The translations under genes and the position numbers were made by a program. Positions 54,513 to 63,029 of a stretch of 64,000 nt of DNA are shown in pieces. The notes under the pieces were generated by a model. That model was given only the letters and a program-made list of their open reading frames with translations, searched no databases and had not been told where the DNA came from. Within the stretch, counting starts at the first letter, position 1; every line of letters starts with the position of its first letter. The DNA is from MED-G105 sp039025235 (GTDB taxonomy: Bacteria > Pseudomonadota > Alphaproteobacteria > Caulobacterales > Parvularculaceae), in NCBI GenBank assembly GCA_039025235.1, contig JBCCOS010000002.1, positions 186,001 through 250,000 on the forward strand. Reading direction: 5' to 3'.

Positions 54513-54627
54513 CTTTGAATTTCACGAGTGAATGGATGGCACTGAAAAAAAGTTGATGCAAAGTTTCTATTTAGTTTCTGACCTTGCCGGCCGGAAACTA
54601 ATCCATCACTTAACTCATCGTAAGTGC

Positions 54628-54676
54628 TGGACCGGGTAGCCGAGATCGAATCGGCATCCTCAGCTTGGAAGGCTGC
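54628..54676 (-). other. tRNA-Gly(TCC)-like 3' half
   Basis: On the minus strand: anticodon arm GCAGCCTTCCAAGCTG (loop CTTCCAA, anticodon TCC), a short variable arm, T arm GCCGA-TTCGATC-TCGGC, then TACCCGGTCCA with CCA. The 5' half of a tRNA is not found upstream, so this is a fragment, perhaps an attachment site left by another element. Confidence 0.5.
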
Positions 54677-54701
54677 TAGGGCATTGCCGCGTCTGCAGGC
54701 T

Positions 54702-55202
54702 TCAAGGTCGCGCCTCGATGGAGTCTCCATTACTAAGCGGCACCACTCTATCAAATGACTTCAGATACAAGCGCAGGCTTGGCGACTGATATTGGACGGC
54801 GACCGGGGTTGCCGGGATCTGCTCGATCACCTCTTCCATATCGTACACCCGGACAAGATTATGCCGCGCGCGACGGGCGAGCACGTCGACCTCGGAATAG
54901 TTGAACTCATGGCCAGCCGCGAAGCGCTGATAATCCTTGATTGGAATGCCAATGGGCCACTTTTCTTCAACATGCGGGTGCAAAGCCCTCATGTCGGGGC
55001 ACGCCAAGTCTCTCAAGGCGTGCTGGCAGACGTGGAACGTGCACCAGCCGAATATCTTTCCACGCAGGGGATGTTTGCCTGGCGCTGTCTTGCTCACGCC
55101 AAGCAACACCCTGTCCGCGCTGTTGCAATAGCCGGGACTTTGACTGAAGCCGATCGCACCCCACCGCTCGGGGTCGTCGCCGTGAATGAGCTTGAAAAAC
55201 AT
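54702..55202 (-). CDS. Unknown protein near the right end of element 2
   Basis: A 166-residue minus-strand frame beginning MFFKLIHGDDPERWGAIGFS, with IFGWCTFHVCQHALRDLACP in the middle (four Cys and several His) and YDMEEVIEQIPATPVAVQ later. It reads like real protein. A plus-strand frame of similar length (54792-55277) covers the same DNA; I prefer the minus strand because of its more natural segments, but the ribosome site is weak in both. It is the last gene before the tRNA-Leu and, with the preceding operon, would be convergent cargo. Confidence 0.45.
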   Translation of the reverse strand: MFFKLIHGDDPERWGAIGFSQSPGYCNSADRVLLGVSKTAPGKHPLRGKIFGWCTFHVCQHALRDLACPDMRALHPHVEEKWPIGIPIKDYQRFAAGHEFNYSEVDVLARRARHNLVRVYDMEEVIEQIPATPVAVQYQSPSLRLYLKSFDRVVPLSNGDSIEARP

Positions 55203-55312
55203 GGTTTAATGCTAGTTCAGACTCGTTACGAAAATGTCTCGAAAAGTTACCCAGCAGTTACCTCGGGCAGAAATTAATCTGCAGTACACCACGTAAGTCA
55301 TTGTTTTTATTG

Positions 55313-55397
55313 TGGTGCGGTCGGGGAGACTCGAACTCCCACCTCGTGAAAGACAGCGACCTCAACGCTGCGCGTCTACCAGTTCCGCCACGACCGC
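55313..55397 (-). tRNA. tRNA-Leu(GAG), rebuilt by element 2
   Basis: Complete 85-base gene on the minus strand: acceptor GCGGTCG/CGACCGC, encoded ACCA end, anticodon arm CAGCG-TTGAGGT-CGCTG (anticodon GAG), long variable arm and T arm GGGAG-TTCGAGT-CTCCC. The 5' half is chromosomal; the part 3' of the core was brought by the element, since the original 3' half with a different variable arm is at 44830-44887. Confidence 0.93.
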
Positions 55398-55619
55398 ATT
55401 TCGCGTCAATTAAGACACGGCAGCGCGAGATAGCAAATGTAGTCGTAAGGCTCAAGCGCATTTCATTGAGTATCGTCAAGTTCATCGCTAAAAACGGGAA
55501 AAATTCGTGATCCAATGCCTTAAGCGGCCAAACGCCGACCGAAACCAGTCGCGAGACGGTCGCCGTCTTTGAACCAACGTCAACTGAGCCAATGCCAAGT
55601 CCCAAAATCGAAGAGTGAT

Positions 55620-56339
55620 ATGAGTATGGTAGAAGAAAGACCAGCACGGTTGATTGAATGGTCTGTTTTTCCAGGCTATCAGGATTACTTGTCGAGCCTG
55701 GCAGCAATGGAGGCACGCGCAATAGCCATCAGCGAAGGTACTGCGAACGAATGCGTATGGCTCTTGGAGCACCCTGCTTTGTTTACGGCCGGAACCAGCG
55801 CAAAGGACAAAGATCTATTAGATCAAAAGCATATTCCGGTATTCAAAACAAATCGTGGCGGCCAATTCACCTATCATGGCCCCGGACAACGGATCGTCTA
55901 TACCATGCTGGACGTGGCAAAGCGGGGACGCGATGTTCGGGCATTTGTGAATAGCTTGGAGCGCTGGGTTATTCAGTGTCTTGAGCGGTTTAACGTCAAA
56001 GGTGAAAGGCGCGCAAAAAGGGTCGGCGTTTGGATCGATAGAACCCGACCAGGAGGCCCGATCACTGAGGATAAAATTGCGGCCATTGGAATACGATTAA
56101 AAAAATGGGTCAGCTATCACGGTTTTGCTATCAATGTGGAGCCAAACCTAGACCACTTTAGTGGGATTGTTCCATGCGGAATAAGTGAACCGGGCCTCGG
56201 CGTCACCAGCCTTGTCGACCTCGGCTTGCCGGTCACCATGGATGATGTCGACGAGGCGCTAGAGTCTTCCTTTTTGGAAATCTTTGATGAGCTATCGATT
56301 ATCAATACCGCACCACCCGCATTGGTACCCAAAGAATAG
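55620..56339 (+). CDS. lipB: Octanoyltransferase LipB
   Basis: Transfers octanoyl groups from ACP to lipoyl domains, starting lipoic acid synthesis. It shows HPALFTAGTSAK, the conserved RGGQFTYHGPGQ, the catalytic Lys in DKIAAIGIR and the Cys in SGIVPCGI. Residues after about 225 form a short tail. I use the ATG at 55620 with AGAG upstream (239 residues); an in-frame TTG at 55569 would add 17 residues. No lipA next to it. Confidence 0.93.
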   Translation: MSMVEERPARLIEWSVFPGYQDYLSSLAAMEARAIAISEGTANECVWLLEHPALFTAGTSAKDKDLLDQKHIPVFKTNRGGQFTYHGPGQRIVYTMLDVAKRGRDVRAFVNSLERWVIQCLERFNVKGERRAKRVGVWIDRTRPGGPITEDKIAAIGIRLKKWVSYHGFAINVEPNLDHFSGIVPCGISEPGLGVTSLVDLGLPVTMDDVDEALESSFLEIFDELSIINTAPPALVPKE

Positions 56340-56395
56340 TAAAGAACGGTCCAGAGAGAAGGTGAGATAACGTTGTTCCCAATTGACCAACTATA

Positions 56396-56438
56396 GCATT
56401 TCCAAGCCAAGTGTGTGCGGTTGGCGTTAAGGAAATGC
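56396..56438. repeat. Dispersed intergenic repeat, module A only (copy 3)
   Basis: GCATTTCC with GGAAATGC around the same CCAAGTGTGTGCGGTTGG core as the other copies. Module B is missing. It lies between lipB and the ATP12 gene, which converge. Confidence 0.85.
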
Positions 56439-56502
56439 GAAACCATATCCAGGGGAAGTGTGTGTACGACCCGACATTACGAACTATACAAAAAAAGACG
56501 CT

Positions 56503-57195
56503 TTAGTGACTCAATTTCAAAAATGCGTTCACCGTGTCATAATCCTTGCGAATCTGTCTGGTTCTTTGCATGGCTTCGTCGTCTTCCCCCCACCGTTCAA
56601 TTTGAAAGACTTCATCAAGACGAGAGGCTTCAAAAACCTCATCCTCTCTAAAAGGACCGCGCCATAGCGCATATGGCAGCACCGCCGAACTCGTGATCTC
56701 TGCTAATGCTTTCAACGCAAAGCGTTCCGAAGGGGACGCTTCTTTAAATAAGCATCGTAACATCTGAGTAGTTTCAGGTGACTGATGAATAAACGCAATA
56801 CCGCGTCCTGTTTGTAGTTTAATATTATAGTGCTCTAACAACCATTGGAGATAGGGATCCCAAACCCGACACTGACGTTCATAAAGTGACTCTAAAGTCT
56901 CTTCGCGATAGCAAATCAACTCACTATCTGCATAAGAAATAATTCGATCGACCCACTCGTCACTTTGAGAAGGACCAAGGTCAATAACCGCCGTTAGCAA
57001 CTGGAACATCGGCATCGACGCCGGAATAATTGCCTTCTCTTGCGCGCGCCATTCCTCCGCTACTCTGTATACTAATGCTTCTTTTTCCGAATAGACACGT
57101 GCACCACGTCGCGTTTTAACCGGCTTCCCATCCAATTCTATAGCAAATCCATTTTCGACTTTGACAACAGTGACAGTCTCGTAAAACCGTTCCAT
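56503..57195 (-). CDS. ATP12-family chaperone
   Basis: A 230-residue protein of the ATP12 family, which in mitochondria assists assembly of the F1-ATPase alpha subunit; alphaproteobacterial members are thought to do likewise. The family pattern is evident: FAIELDGKPVKTRRG early, VAEEWRAQEKAIIPASMPMF, and YADSELICYREE before a helix-rich C-terminus. It has a start ATG at 57195 after AGGAGCC on the minus strand. Restricted mainly to alphaproteobacteria and mitochondria, so it also helps with taxonomy. Confidence 0.92.
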   Translation of the reverse strand: MERFYETVTVVKVENGFAIELDGKPVKTRRGARVYSEKEALVYRVAEEWRAQEKAIIPASMPMFQLLTAVIDLGPSQSDEWVDRIISYADSELICYREETLESLYERQCRVWDPYLQWLLEHYNIKLQTGRGIAFIHQSPETTQMLRCLFKEASPSERFALKALAEITSSAVLPYALWRGPFREDEVFEASRLDEVFQIERWGEDDEAMQRTRQIRKDYDTVNAFLKLSH

Positions 57196-57333
57196 TTGCT
57201 TCGGCTCCTATTAACACGTCCCTAATTCACGAATGAACCGCCATGTTCCTATTGGCGCACCCGAAAAAAAGTAGCGCATCCTGTGCCAGCGCATTACTTG
57301 TTATCATCCATTCGTCGAAAACCAGCTGAGCAT

Positions 57334-58359
57334 TTATTTTGTCGGCCATGTAACAGATGCATCATTATCAAACGCAAAAAACTTCCATGTCTCTTCCATA
57401 TGATCGGTCAGCTCGGCACGCAGTTCGATTAGGTTTCCGGTTACTGGATGGCGCAAGGACAGTTGGCGACAAAAAAGATGCAAGCGCGTGGAAATACCGT
57501 CAATCGATGCGCCGCGACCACCATATTTTAAGTCTCCCACAATTGGGGTGCCCATCGCGGCACAATGAACGCGCAATTGATGCGTCCGCCCTGTAACAGG
57601 CTGTAACGCAACAAACGCAGGGCCAGTGGTTGACGCCTCTAAAGTTTTAAAATGGGTGATAGCCCTCTTTCCGCCTGAAGATGGCATCATCACTTCTCGG
57701 TCGTCTCCTGATCGAACCCGTTTTTCAATGGGCAGATCTATCGTTCCTTCTGAAGGCTTCGGCCGACTAAGTGTTAAGGCCCAATAGGTTTTTTCGATGA
57801 GTCTTTTTTGAAAATCTCGACCTAATGACGCAGCGGCACTCCTTGATTTCGCAAGGACAAGCACGCCGCCTGTGTCACGATCTAACCGATGGACCAGACG
57901 TGGTTTTTCACGATCGCCGGATAACGCTTCAAGCATCTCATCAATATGACGCTTGGTCTTTAGCCCCCCTTGAACCGGGATACCAAAAGGTTTGTTTAAA
58001 ACGAGTAATGCATCATCTTCATAAAGAGTAATATCACGAATGTGTTTTGCAGCATCTCTGTGCTTTTCTTTAGAAAGATTATTTCGGCCTCGTGCCTTAT
58101 CGCTGACAGCCATCTTAGCGTCAATGTCAAGCGGTGGCACACGAATGACATCACCAGGCTGAACGCGGCAAGCGGCCTTTACACGCCGCCCATTCACTCT
58201 CACCTGCCCCTTTCTCAAATATTTCTCTAAGGAACTATGTTTTACTTGTGGGTAATGCGTCTTAAACCAGCGGTCTAAACGCATATCTGCGTCCGCCGCT
58301 TCCACTTTTTTCTGCTGAACGGCTGGTTTTCGCGGCTCAGTACTATCTAATTCTTGCAT
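57334..58359 (-). CDS. RluA-family 23S rRNA pseudouridine synthase (RluC-like)
   Basis: Isomerises uridines of 23S rRNA. N-terminal S4 RNA-binding domain (residues about 20-80: MRLDRWFKTHYPQVKHSSLE, VRVNGRRVKAACRVQPGD) and a catalytic domain with Asp in HRLDRDTGGVLVLAKS, plus VTGRTHQLRVHCAAMGTPIV. The S4 domain and RDTGG motif place it with RluC/RluD. ATG at 58359. Just upstream of the ATP12 gene, a frequent alphaproteobacterial pairing. Target site cannot be assigned. Confidence 0.93.
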   Translation of the reverse strand: MQELDSTEPRKPAVQQKKVEAADADMRLDRWFKTHYPQVKHSSLEKYLRKGQVRVNGRRVKAACRVQPGDVIRVPPLDIDAKMAVSDKARGRNNLSKEKHRDAAKHIRDITLYEDDALLVLNKPFGIPVQGGLKTKRHIDEMLEALSGDREKPRLVHRLDRDTGGVLVLAKSRSAAASLGRDFQKRLIEKTYWALTLSRPKPSEGTIDLPIEKRVRSGDDREVMMPSSGGKRAITHFKTLEASTTGPAFVALQPVTGRTHQLRVHCAAMGTPIVGDLKYGGRGASIDGISTRLHLFCRQLSLRHPVTGNLIELRAELTDHMEETWKFFAFDNDASVTWPTK

Positions 58360-58459
58360 CTTATTTCACGGAATTTTACCGAATAATGACCGTTTTAGCG
58401 TGGTGAATTATGGTTCTTTGCCAACGGCAATCGTCATACAAGAATGGACGACGATCTTT

Positions 58460-58849
58460 CTAATTCAAAAAATGTTTCGCAGTTGTCAAACCAACAATTA
58501 AAGCGATTATTGAAAGACATACAGACATAGTGACATAGATTGCTGTCTCCAGTAGCATTTCATCTTTATAAAGATTAACTACATCTAGGGAGAATGTCGA
58601 GAATGTCGTAAAGGCACCGAGCGCACCAACGGCAACGAATGCCCGCAAAACTTCGCTATTGCTTTGGGTTGTAAGCCAATACGAAAATATTCCCATTGCA
58701 AACGAACCAACGACATTAACAGCAAATGTGGCAATTGGAAAACCTGTCTCCCAAAATTGGTCGCAGACACGGCCAACGGCAAAACGAGCGATCGCGCCGA
58801 TCGCACCGCCCGCGCCAACAGCCGCTAGTAGCTTCAATTCATGATACAA
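58460..58849 (-). CDS. crcB: Fluoride-specific ion channel CrcB (Fluc)
   Basis: A 129-residue protein with four membrane helices that exports fluoride as a dimer. It has GGAIGAIARFAVG, FPIATFAVNVVGSFAMGI with the pore Asn, and GALGAFTTFSTFSLDVV with the Phe box and Thr/Ser track. No fluoride riboswitch is recognisable in the 26 bases between it and the protease gene upstream. ATG at 58849. Confidence 0.93.
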   Translation of the reverse strand: MYHELKLLAAVGAGGAIGAIARFAVGRVCDQFWETGFPIATFAVNVVGSFAMGIFSYWLTTQSNSEVLRAFVAVGALGAFTTFSTFSLDVVNLYKDEMLLETAIYVTMSVCLSIIALIVGLTTAKHFLN

Positions 58850-58875
58850 TTTTTTGTATCTCCTACGGGTTCAAC

Positions 58876-60447
58876 TCAACGACAGGACCTGCCGGTTTGC
58901 TCTGTACACCACTCTACTTTTCTTCTGCCGGTATCAATCTCAAAGACCCAACGACGTGGTGTTTTCTTCAGCGCGTTATCGAGCACTTTTGTGCTTGTAA
59001 TCTGCTTACCGTTTAACGCCAATATTCGATATCCGGCCCTTAGCCCAGACCGCCGTGCGTATGTTCGCCGTGCTCCCGTATCAGTAACAATCACGCCAGA
59101 CAGCAAGGGATCCACACCAAGTTCATCGTTATATTTCGGGGAAAGGTTGGCAACGGAAACGCCGCTCAATGGATGAGATCCCGATAGAGTTCGCTCATCG
59201 GGTGCTGGTTGATCAGGCGGAAGGGCAAAAATTATTTTAGCGGTTTGTCTCTTGCTCTTCCGTATAAAGGCAATGGGTGCTGCGCCACCAACGACTTGAA
59301 TACCTGCTCGATACCTTAGAGTCTCGGCATCGAAGACGGGCTCTCCGTCAAGTTCAACAATAACATCGCCGGGCTTTAATCCAGCTTTATCAAGAGGTCC
59401 GTTCGGATAAATATCGTTTATAATCGCCCCTGTTGGACGATCGAGCCCAAGCGCCCGGGCGGTACTAGCGCTGACACTTTCCGTTGCTGCGCCAACCCAA
59501 GGCCGTTGCAAATCTTCTCCCGTGACCGCCGTATTAATCACCTGTCGAACCAAGCTTGCCGGAACAGCAAACCCAATCCCATCAGACCCTCCAGAGCGCG
59601 AATAAATTGCCGTATTAACGCCGAGCAGTTTGCCTTCCACATCGACAAGGGCACCACCAGAATTACCCGGATTGATGGCAGCATCGGTCTGTATAAAGAA
59701 TTGATAATCACTTGTTGTCGTTTGTTGCCTTCGACCGCCAGCAATATGTGTCCGCGCAAGGGCAGATACAATCCCACTCGTTACCGTTTGCCCAACACCA
59801 AAAGGATTGCCTATTGCAAGCACGATGTCTCCCACTTCAGCGGCATCAGAATTTGCGAACTCTAAATAAGGGAGAGCCTCACCGGCATTTATTTTCAAAA
59901 CAGCAAGGTCGGTCTTAGGGTCAGTGAGGAGAAGTTCAGCGGCGAACTCACGACGGTCCGCAAAGACCACGGTGATTTCGGTCATGTTTTCAATAACGTG
60001 ATTGTTCGTGACAATCACACCGTCTGAGGCAACAATAACCCCCGACCCTAGAGAGTTCTGGGCGCGTGGCTGAAGGCCTAAGAATTGATCAAAATACGGA
60101 TTGCCTGTCGAGCGCTGAACGCGGCGTGTCGTAAAAATATTCACAACTGCCGGGGATGCTTGCGCGACGACAGATGAAAACGATAACCGAATGTCACTCA
60201 TCGATTGAGTTGCTATCGACTGCGGGGACATTAAATTACGCCCCATACTGAGCGCTTCACCATCCAAGTCCTCGGCGTTCTCTCTTGTTGGATTGGCTTG
60301 AAGCGCAGTCGAATTGCTTCGGCTCTGAAGTAAAGACGTGGTTGACGAATTAGCCAATGCTGCTTGAAACATTGCCATGACGAAAATAGAGAGACCTACC
60401 GACAAAATGTCGACGTATCGAATATTTTTCTGTGTCATTCTGGGCAT
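58876..60447 (-). CDS. Do-like periplasmic serine protease with two PDZ domains
   Basis: HtrA/Deg protease and chaperone of the envelope, about 523 residues. A signal anchor is at residues 14-33 (LSVGLSIFVMAMFQAALA). The catalytic triad is His in VTNNHVIENM, Asp in DPKTDLAVLKI and Ser in NPGNSGGALVD. Two PDZ domains follow (GAIINDIYPNGPLDKAGLKP and a more diverged one near the end). I use the ATG at 60447, seven bases after AAGGA; a TTG at 60453 and an ATG at 60438 are alternatives. The RluC-like, CrcB and Deg genes follow each other on this strand. Confidence 0.92.
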   Translation of the reverse strand: MPRMTQKNIRYVDILSVGLSIFVMAMFQAALANSSTTSLLQSRSNSTALQANPTRENAEDLDGEALSMGRNLMSPQSIATQSMSDIRLSFSSVVAQASPAVVNIFTTRRVQRSTGNPYFDQFLGLQPRAQNSLGSGVIVASDGVIVTNNHVIENMTEITVVFADRREFAAELLLTDPKTDLAVLKINAGEALPYLEFANSDAAEVGDIVLAIGNPFGVGQTVTSGIVSALARTHIAGGRRQQTTTSDYQFFIQTDAAINPGNSGGALVDVEGKLLGVNTAIYSRSGGSDGIGFAVPASLVRQVINTAVTGEDLQRPWVGAATESVSASTARALGLDRPTGAIINDIYPNGPLDKAGLKPGDVIVELDGEPVFDAETLRYRAGIQVVGGAAPIAFIRKSKRQTAKIIFALPPDQPAPDERTLSGSHPLSGVSVANLSPKYNDELGVDPLLSGVIVTDTGARRTYARRSGLRAGYRILALNGKQITSTKVLDNALKKTPRRWVFEIDTGRRKVEWCTEQTGRSCR

Positions 60448-60453
60448 CGTCAA

Positions 60454-61117
60454 TTCCTTATCAAATCAACTGACGTCATCATTGCGGCGCACACGATTGT
60501 GGTAAAACGTGACATAAAGTAAGGCGGCTCATGCTTTCATCGCGAGCATACTAATCAACTTTATGATAACATGGTTTCGATCGGCACACCAAAGCAGTTT
60601 CAGGCGCAGTGTGAACGGTTCGCCACGAGAGCGCTTCGCCGATAAGTGTGATCGGTTGATGGTTCCCGTCCATCAACTCGGCAATAGGTCGAACAATTGT
60701 TCGACCGACCAAACAAACACTTAGAGCCGCGTTCCGATTCCATCGAAACGCGAAAAGCTCTAGGAAGCACGTAAAGACAAGCAGCAAAGTGATTGAATGA
60801 TCTTAATTGATCTGAAATCGCTTTACAGCGCCTGGTTTTCAACTAAAGCATTTCCTGCCCAAATGGCCTCTCAAATAATTGATGGCTCACGTGTCAGAAA
60901 TTGCCTAAAGCGCCTCCGTTTCAATTGGAAACAGAAGGGCGCTTTAAGTTGTTGATTTGTCGCATTTCCTTAACGCCAACCGCACACACTTGGCTTGGAA
61001 TTGCTTTAATATCAAAGACCTAAAGCCGTTCGGTGATTGCATTTGAAAAGAAACGTTTTTAAGGCATCGCGCAACAAGATTCATAAAATTTCTGTACACA
61101 AATCGGATTGCATGGCC
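60454..61117. other. Repeat-rich intergenic region
   Basis: About 660 bases without genes. It holds GTTGATGG/CCATCAAC (60655-60677), the 20-base perfect palindrome GGTCGAACAATTGTTCGACC (60687-60706), TAGAGC/GCTCTA with inner GCGTT/AACGC (60722-60762), and an inverted copy of the dispersed repeat. Confidence 0.8.
60906..61004 (-). repeat. Dispersed two-hairpin intergenic repeat, copy 4 (inverted)
   Basis: Module B at 60906-60946 (TAAAGCGCC/GGCGCTTTA), module A at 60962-61004 (GCATTTCC/GGAATTGC, one mismatch), in the opposite order and strand relative to copies 1 and 2. Confidence 0.85.
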
Positions 61118-62737
61118 TCAAGCCAGGGCGGACATACCTTCGTCGAGTTTAGCAACGGCTCTCAGCAACTTAATCTTCATTCGATCAACTTGGTCACGGA
61201 TTGTCTCTCCGCTCCTGCGCACGGTCTCTGCCGACGTTGAAATCTTATCAAGCGCTGCAGCCTGCTTTTCAATCTCGCGAATTTCTTTGGACATTAATTC
61301 TAAATCTGCCGCATGCACATCAGCGCTATCTGCTGGTTTTGCTGCTAGGGCACGAACAAGCGCTAAGCCAGCTTTAAGATATGCGTCATGAGAACCCGTG
61401 TTTTCATTCCAAATTACAAATACATCGTCACCAAAGCGAAGGAGCGGCTCCAAACCTGCTGGCGCGAGGCGCTCGGAAAAAACAAATAATCCGGTTGCAG
61501 CGCCGCGATTTTTACGCGCTTCCGCAATTTCAGCGCGCGCTTCGCCGAGCGAATAATTCTGTCTCGCCTTCGCCTCAACAACAATTTTAGCGCCAGCCGA
61601 TACATGGTCAGGGCCTAATTCAATAACACAATCACCCTTTTTATTGTTCCGAATAACACCCACCTTGTTTCCCGTTGCCGTCGCAATATCCCCCTGCGAT
61701 TGGCAAAATGATTGTAGGACGGAGCATAACGCTTCTTCAAACTCGCCTCCATGGCGTGTTGAGCGCTGCGATTCCTCTTTACGAGCCACAATTTCTTGAA
61801 GCTTTGCCCTTACCTCCTCCTGGAAATCACGATTTCCTTTGGCCAATTCTTCTACTTGATCTTTAATCTCTTTTCGCATTCGCGCCAAAGCAGACCCGTC
61901 TTTATCGAGGGAAAATTCGTCATTAATGAGCCTTTGCGCATTATCAACTCTCGCCACCAGGCGAGACAATGCACTATCTTCCTTATCCAGAGAAAACTCA
62001 GCCACCACCTCAGAAATCTTAGCTTCAAGCGCTGCCCCAGCTGCGCCGTGCCGATCGGTTAATTCTTTAAGCGTCCTCGATAAAGCGCCGCTTGGATTAT
62101 CGAGTGAAAATTCTTTAAGAATGTGTTCGCGCTGCGCATCAGCCGCGTCGTTGACATGGGATGCTAACTGACGCGCCAAGCCTTTTTCTGAGCCCGGATC
62201 AATGGCCTGCATGAGAGCGCTTTGAGGCCCCATATGCGCGCTCAATGTTTGCTGAAGCACTGAACCGTCGCCCGCCAGCTGCCCCCGCAACACGGTTTCT
62301 AGTTCACCATCCTTTTTAACGAGGCGCTCAACGCGATCGGTGAAGCGCCCCGATGAAGGGTCAAAATAATCTTGAAGCGCCTTAGAAATATCGGTCGATA
62401 GGCGCTCGCGATATTGCCCGAGTGCCGAACCCAAATTTGCAATCAATCGATCGCTTTCACCGCGGACCCGCTCAACATCAACCTCCCCTTGGGCTTGGTT
62501 CAATGCCAAAATACCGATCTTTAAGGCTGTCGATGCAAATTCTTGGCGACTGTCCTCACGAGAATGCCGCGACAAGGCTGCGATGACTGTCTGATCTTCA
62601 ATATCGAGACAAAGTCGTATTCCATCAGACCTATTCTCATGAAGATGCTCTTCCGATGCTCTTTCATTAAAACGGCCGAGGTCGGTGCCAGAACCAAGAT
62701 CATCATCCAAGTTTTCTAAGCGATCATTTTGTAGCAT
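61118..62737 (-). CDS. Coiled-coil protein with PD-(D/E)xK-like nuclease core
   Basis: A 539-residue cytoplasmic protein of unknown function. The N-terminal half is helical and repeats an EFSLD(n)SALxR motif three times (about residues 240-320), each followed by a helix. After a coiled coil (DQVEELAKGNRDFQEEVRAK) comes an alpha/beta domain with GEFEEALCSVL, GDCVIELG and IVVEAKARQNYS: the Glu, Asp and ExK pattern of PD-(D/E)xK nucleases. Such a layout recalls RmuC-like and DUF2130-type proteins without matching either. I start at ATG 62737, seven bases after AGGGAG; the frame is open to 62863. Confidence 0.65.
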   Translation of the reverse strand: MLQNDRLENLDDDLGSGTDLGRFNERASEEHLHENRSDGIRLCLDIEDQTVIAALSRHSREDSRQEFASTALKIGILALNQAQGEVDVERVRGESDRLIANLGSALGQYRERLSTDISKALQDYFDPSSGRFTDRVERLVKKDGELETVLRGQLAGDGSVLQQTLSAHMGPQSALMQAIDPGSEKGLARQLASHVNDAADAQREHILKEFSLDNPSGALSRTLKELTDRHGAAGAALEAKISEVVAEFSLDKEDSALSRLVARVDNAQRLINDEFSLDKDGSALARMRKEIKDQVEELAKGNRDFQEEVRAKLQEIVARKEESQRSTRHGGEFEEALCSVLQSFCQSQGDIATATGNKVGVIRNNKKGDCVIELGPDHVSAGAKIVVEAKARQNYSLGEARAEIAEARKNRGAATGLFVFSERLAPAGLEPLLRFGDDVFVIWNENTGSHDAYLKAGLALVRALAAKPADSADVHAADLELMSKEIREIEKQAAALDKISTSAETVRRSGETIRDQVDRMKIKLLRAVAKLDEGMSALA

Positions 62738-62794
62738 CAGCAACTCCCTCGCATGACAGAACATAACAAGAACAAGAAAGTCGCGCAATAAAAA

Positions 62795-62815
62795 AGCGAC
62801 CTCGACAGGGTCGCT
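62795..62815 (-). terminator. Intrinsic terminator after rpoA-rplQ
   Basis: On the minus strand AGCGACC-CTGTCGA-GGTCGCT is followed by a run of T, the classic form. It lies about 210 bases beyond the rplQ stop and upstream of the next minus-strand gene. Confidence 0.85.
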
Positions 62816-62924
62816 AATTAAACGCTGAGTCGCCGCTGTGTTGCTTATTTTCGTTTCAATCAAAGCGACGTTGCCAAAGTCGGCAAATGGTTATTCCACC
62901 AAAATAAACGTCGGATGAATGCTA

Positions 62925-62976
62925 GAGCCTGTTGCAGCAAAAGTGGATCACCGGTTTTGCGGTTCGCAACAGGCTC
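62925..62976. repeat. Perfect 11-bp inverted repeat downstream of rplQ
   Basis: GAGCCTGTTGC and GCAACAGGCTC separated by 30 bases. Between the rplQ end and the terminator; a similar repeat abuts the rplQ stop. Confidence 0.7.
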
Positions 62977-62986
62977 CAACTAGAAT

Positions 62987-63029
62987 CTAGAGCTGTTTTC
63001 TGAATCAGCTTGAATGCAAACGGCTCTAG
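62987..63029. repeat. Hairpin overlapping the rplQ stop codon
   Basis: CTAGAGCTGTTT pairs with AAACGGCTCTAG (one mismatch), and the right arm includes the rplQ stop at 63026-63028. Resembles the TAGAGC/GCTCTA element at 60722-60762. Confidence 0.65.

Larger units (their letters stand above)
44870..55370. mobile_element. Integrated element 2: phage-satellite-like island in tRNA-Leu
   Basis: About 10.5 kb between 18-base direct repeats inside the tRNA-Leu anticodon arm. From left to right: tyrosine integrase, AlpA-like regulator, primase, SF3 helicase, a candidate origin, terminase small and large subunits, several unknown genes and a toxin-antitoxin-chaperone trio. No portal, capsid, tail or lysis genes. 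The 45-52.9 kb part is visibly richer in G+C than the chromosome; the last 2.4 kb is not, so the right part may have been added later. Confidence 0.75.

Noticed and set aside
54792..55277. Plus-strand ORF opposite the 166-aa gene
   Set aside because: Same DNA as the minus-strand frame, which has more natural segments (FGWCTF, YDMEEVIEQIP); no ribosome site supports the plus-strand frame.
58850..58875. Fluoride riboswitch before crcB
   Set aside because: Only 26 bases separate crcB from the upstream protease gene; no riboswitch core is visible.
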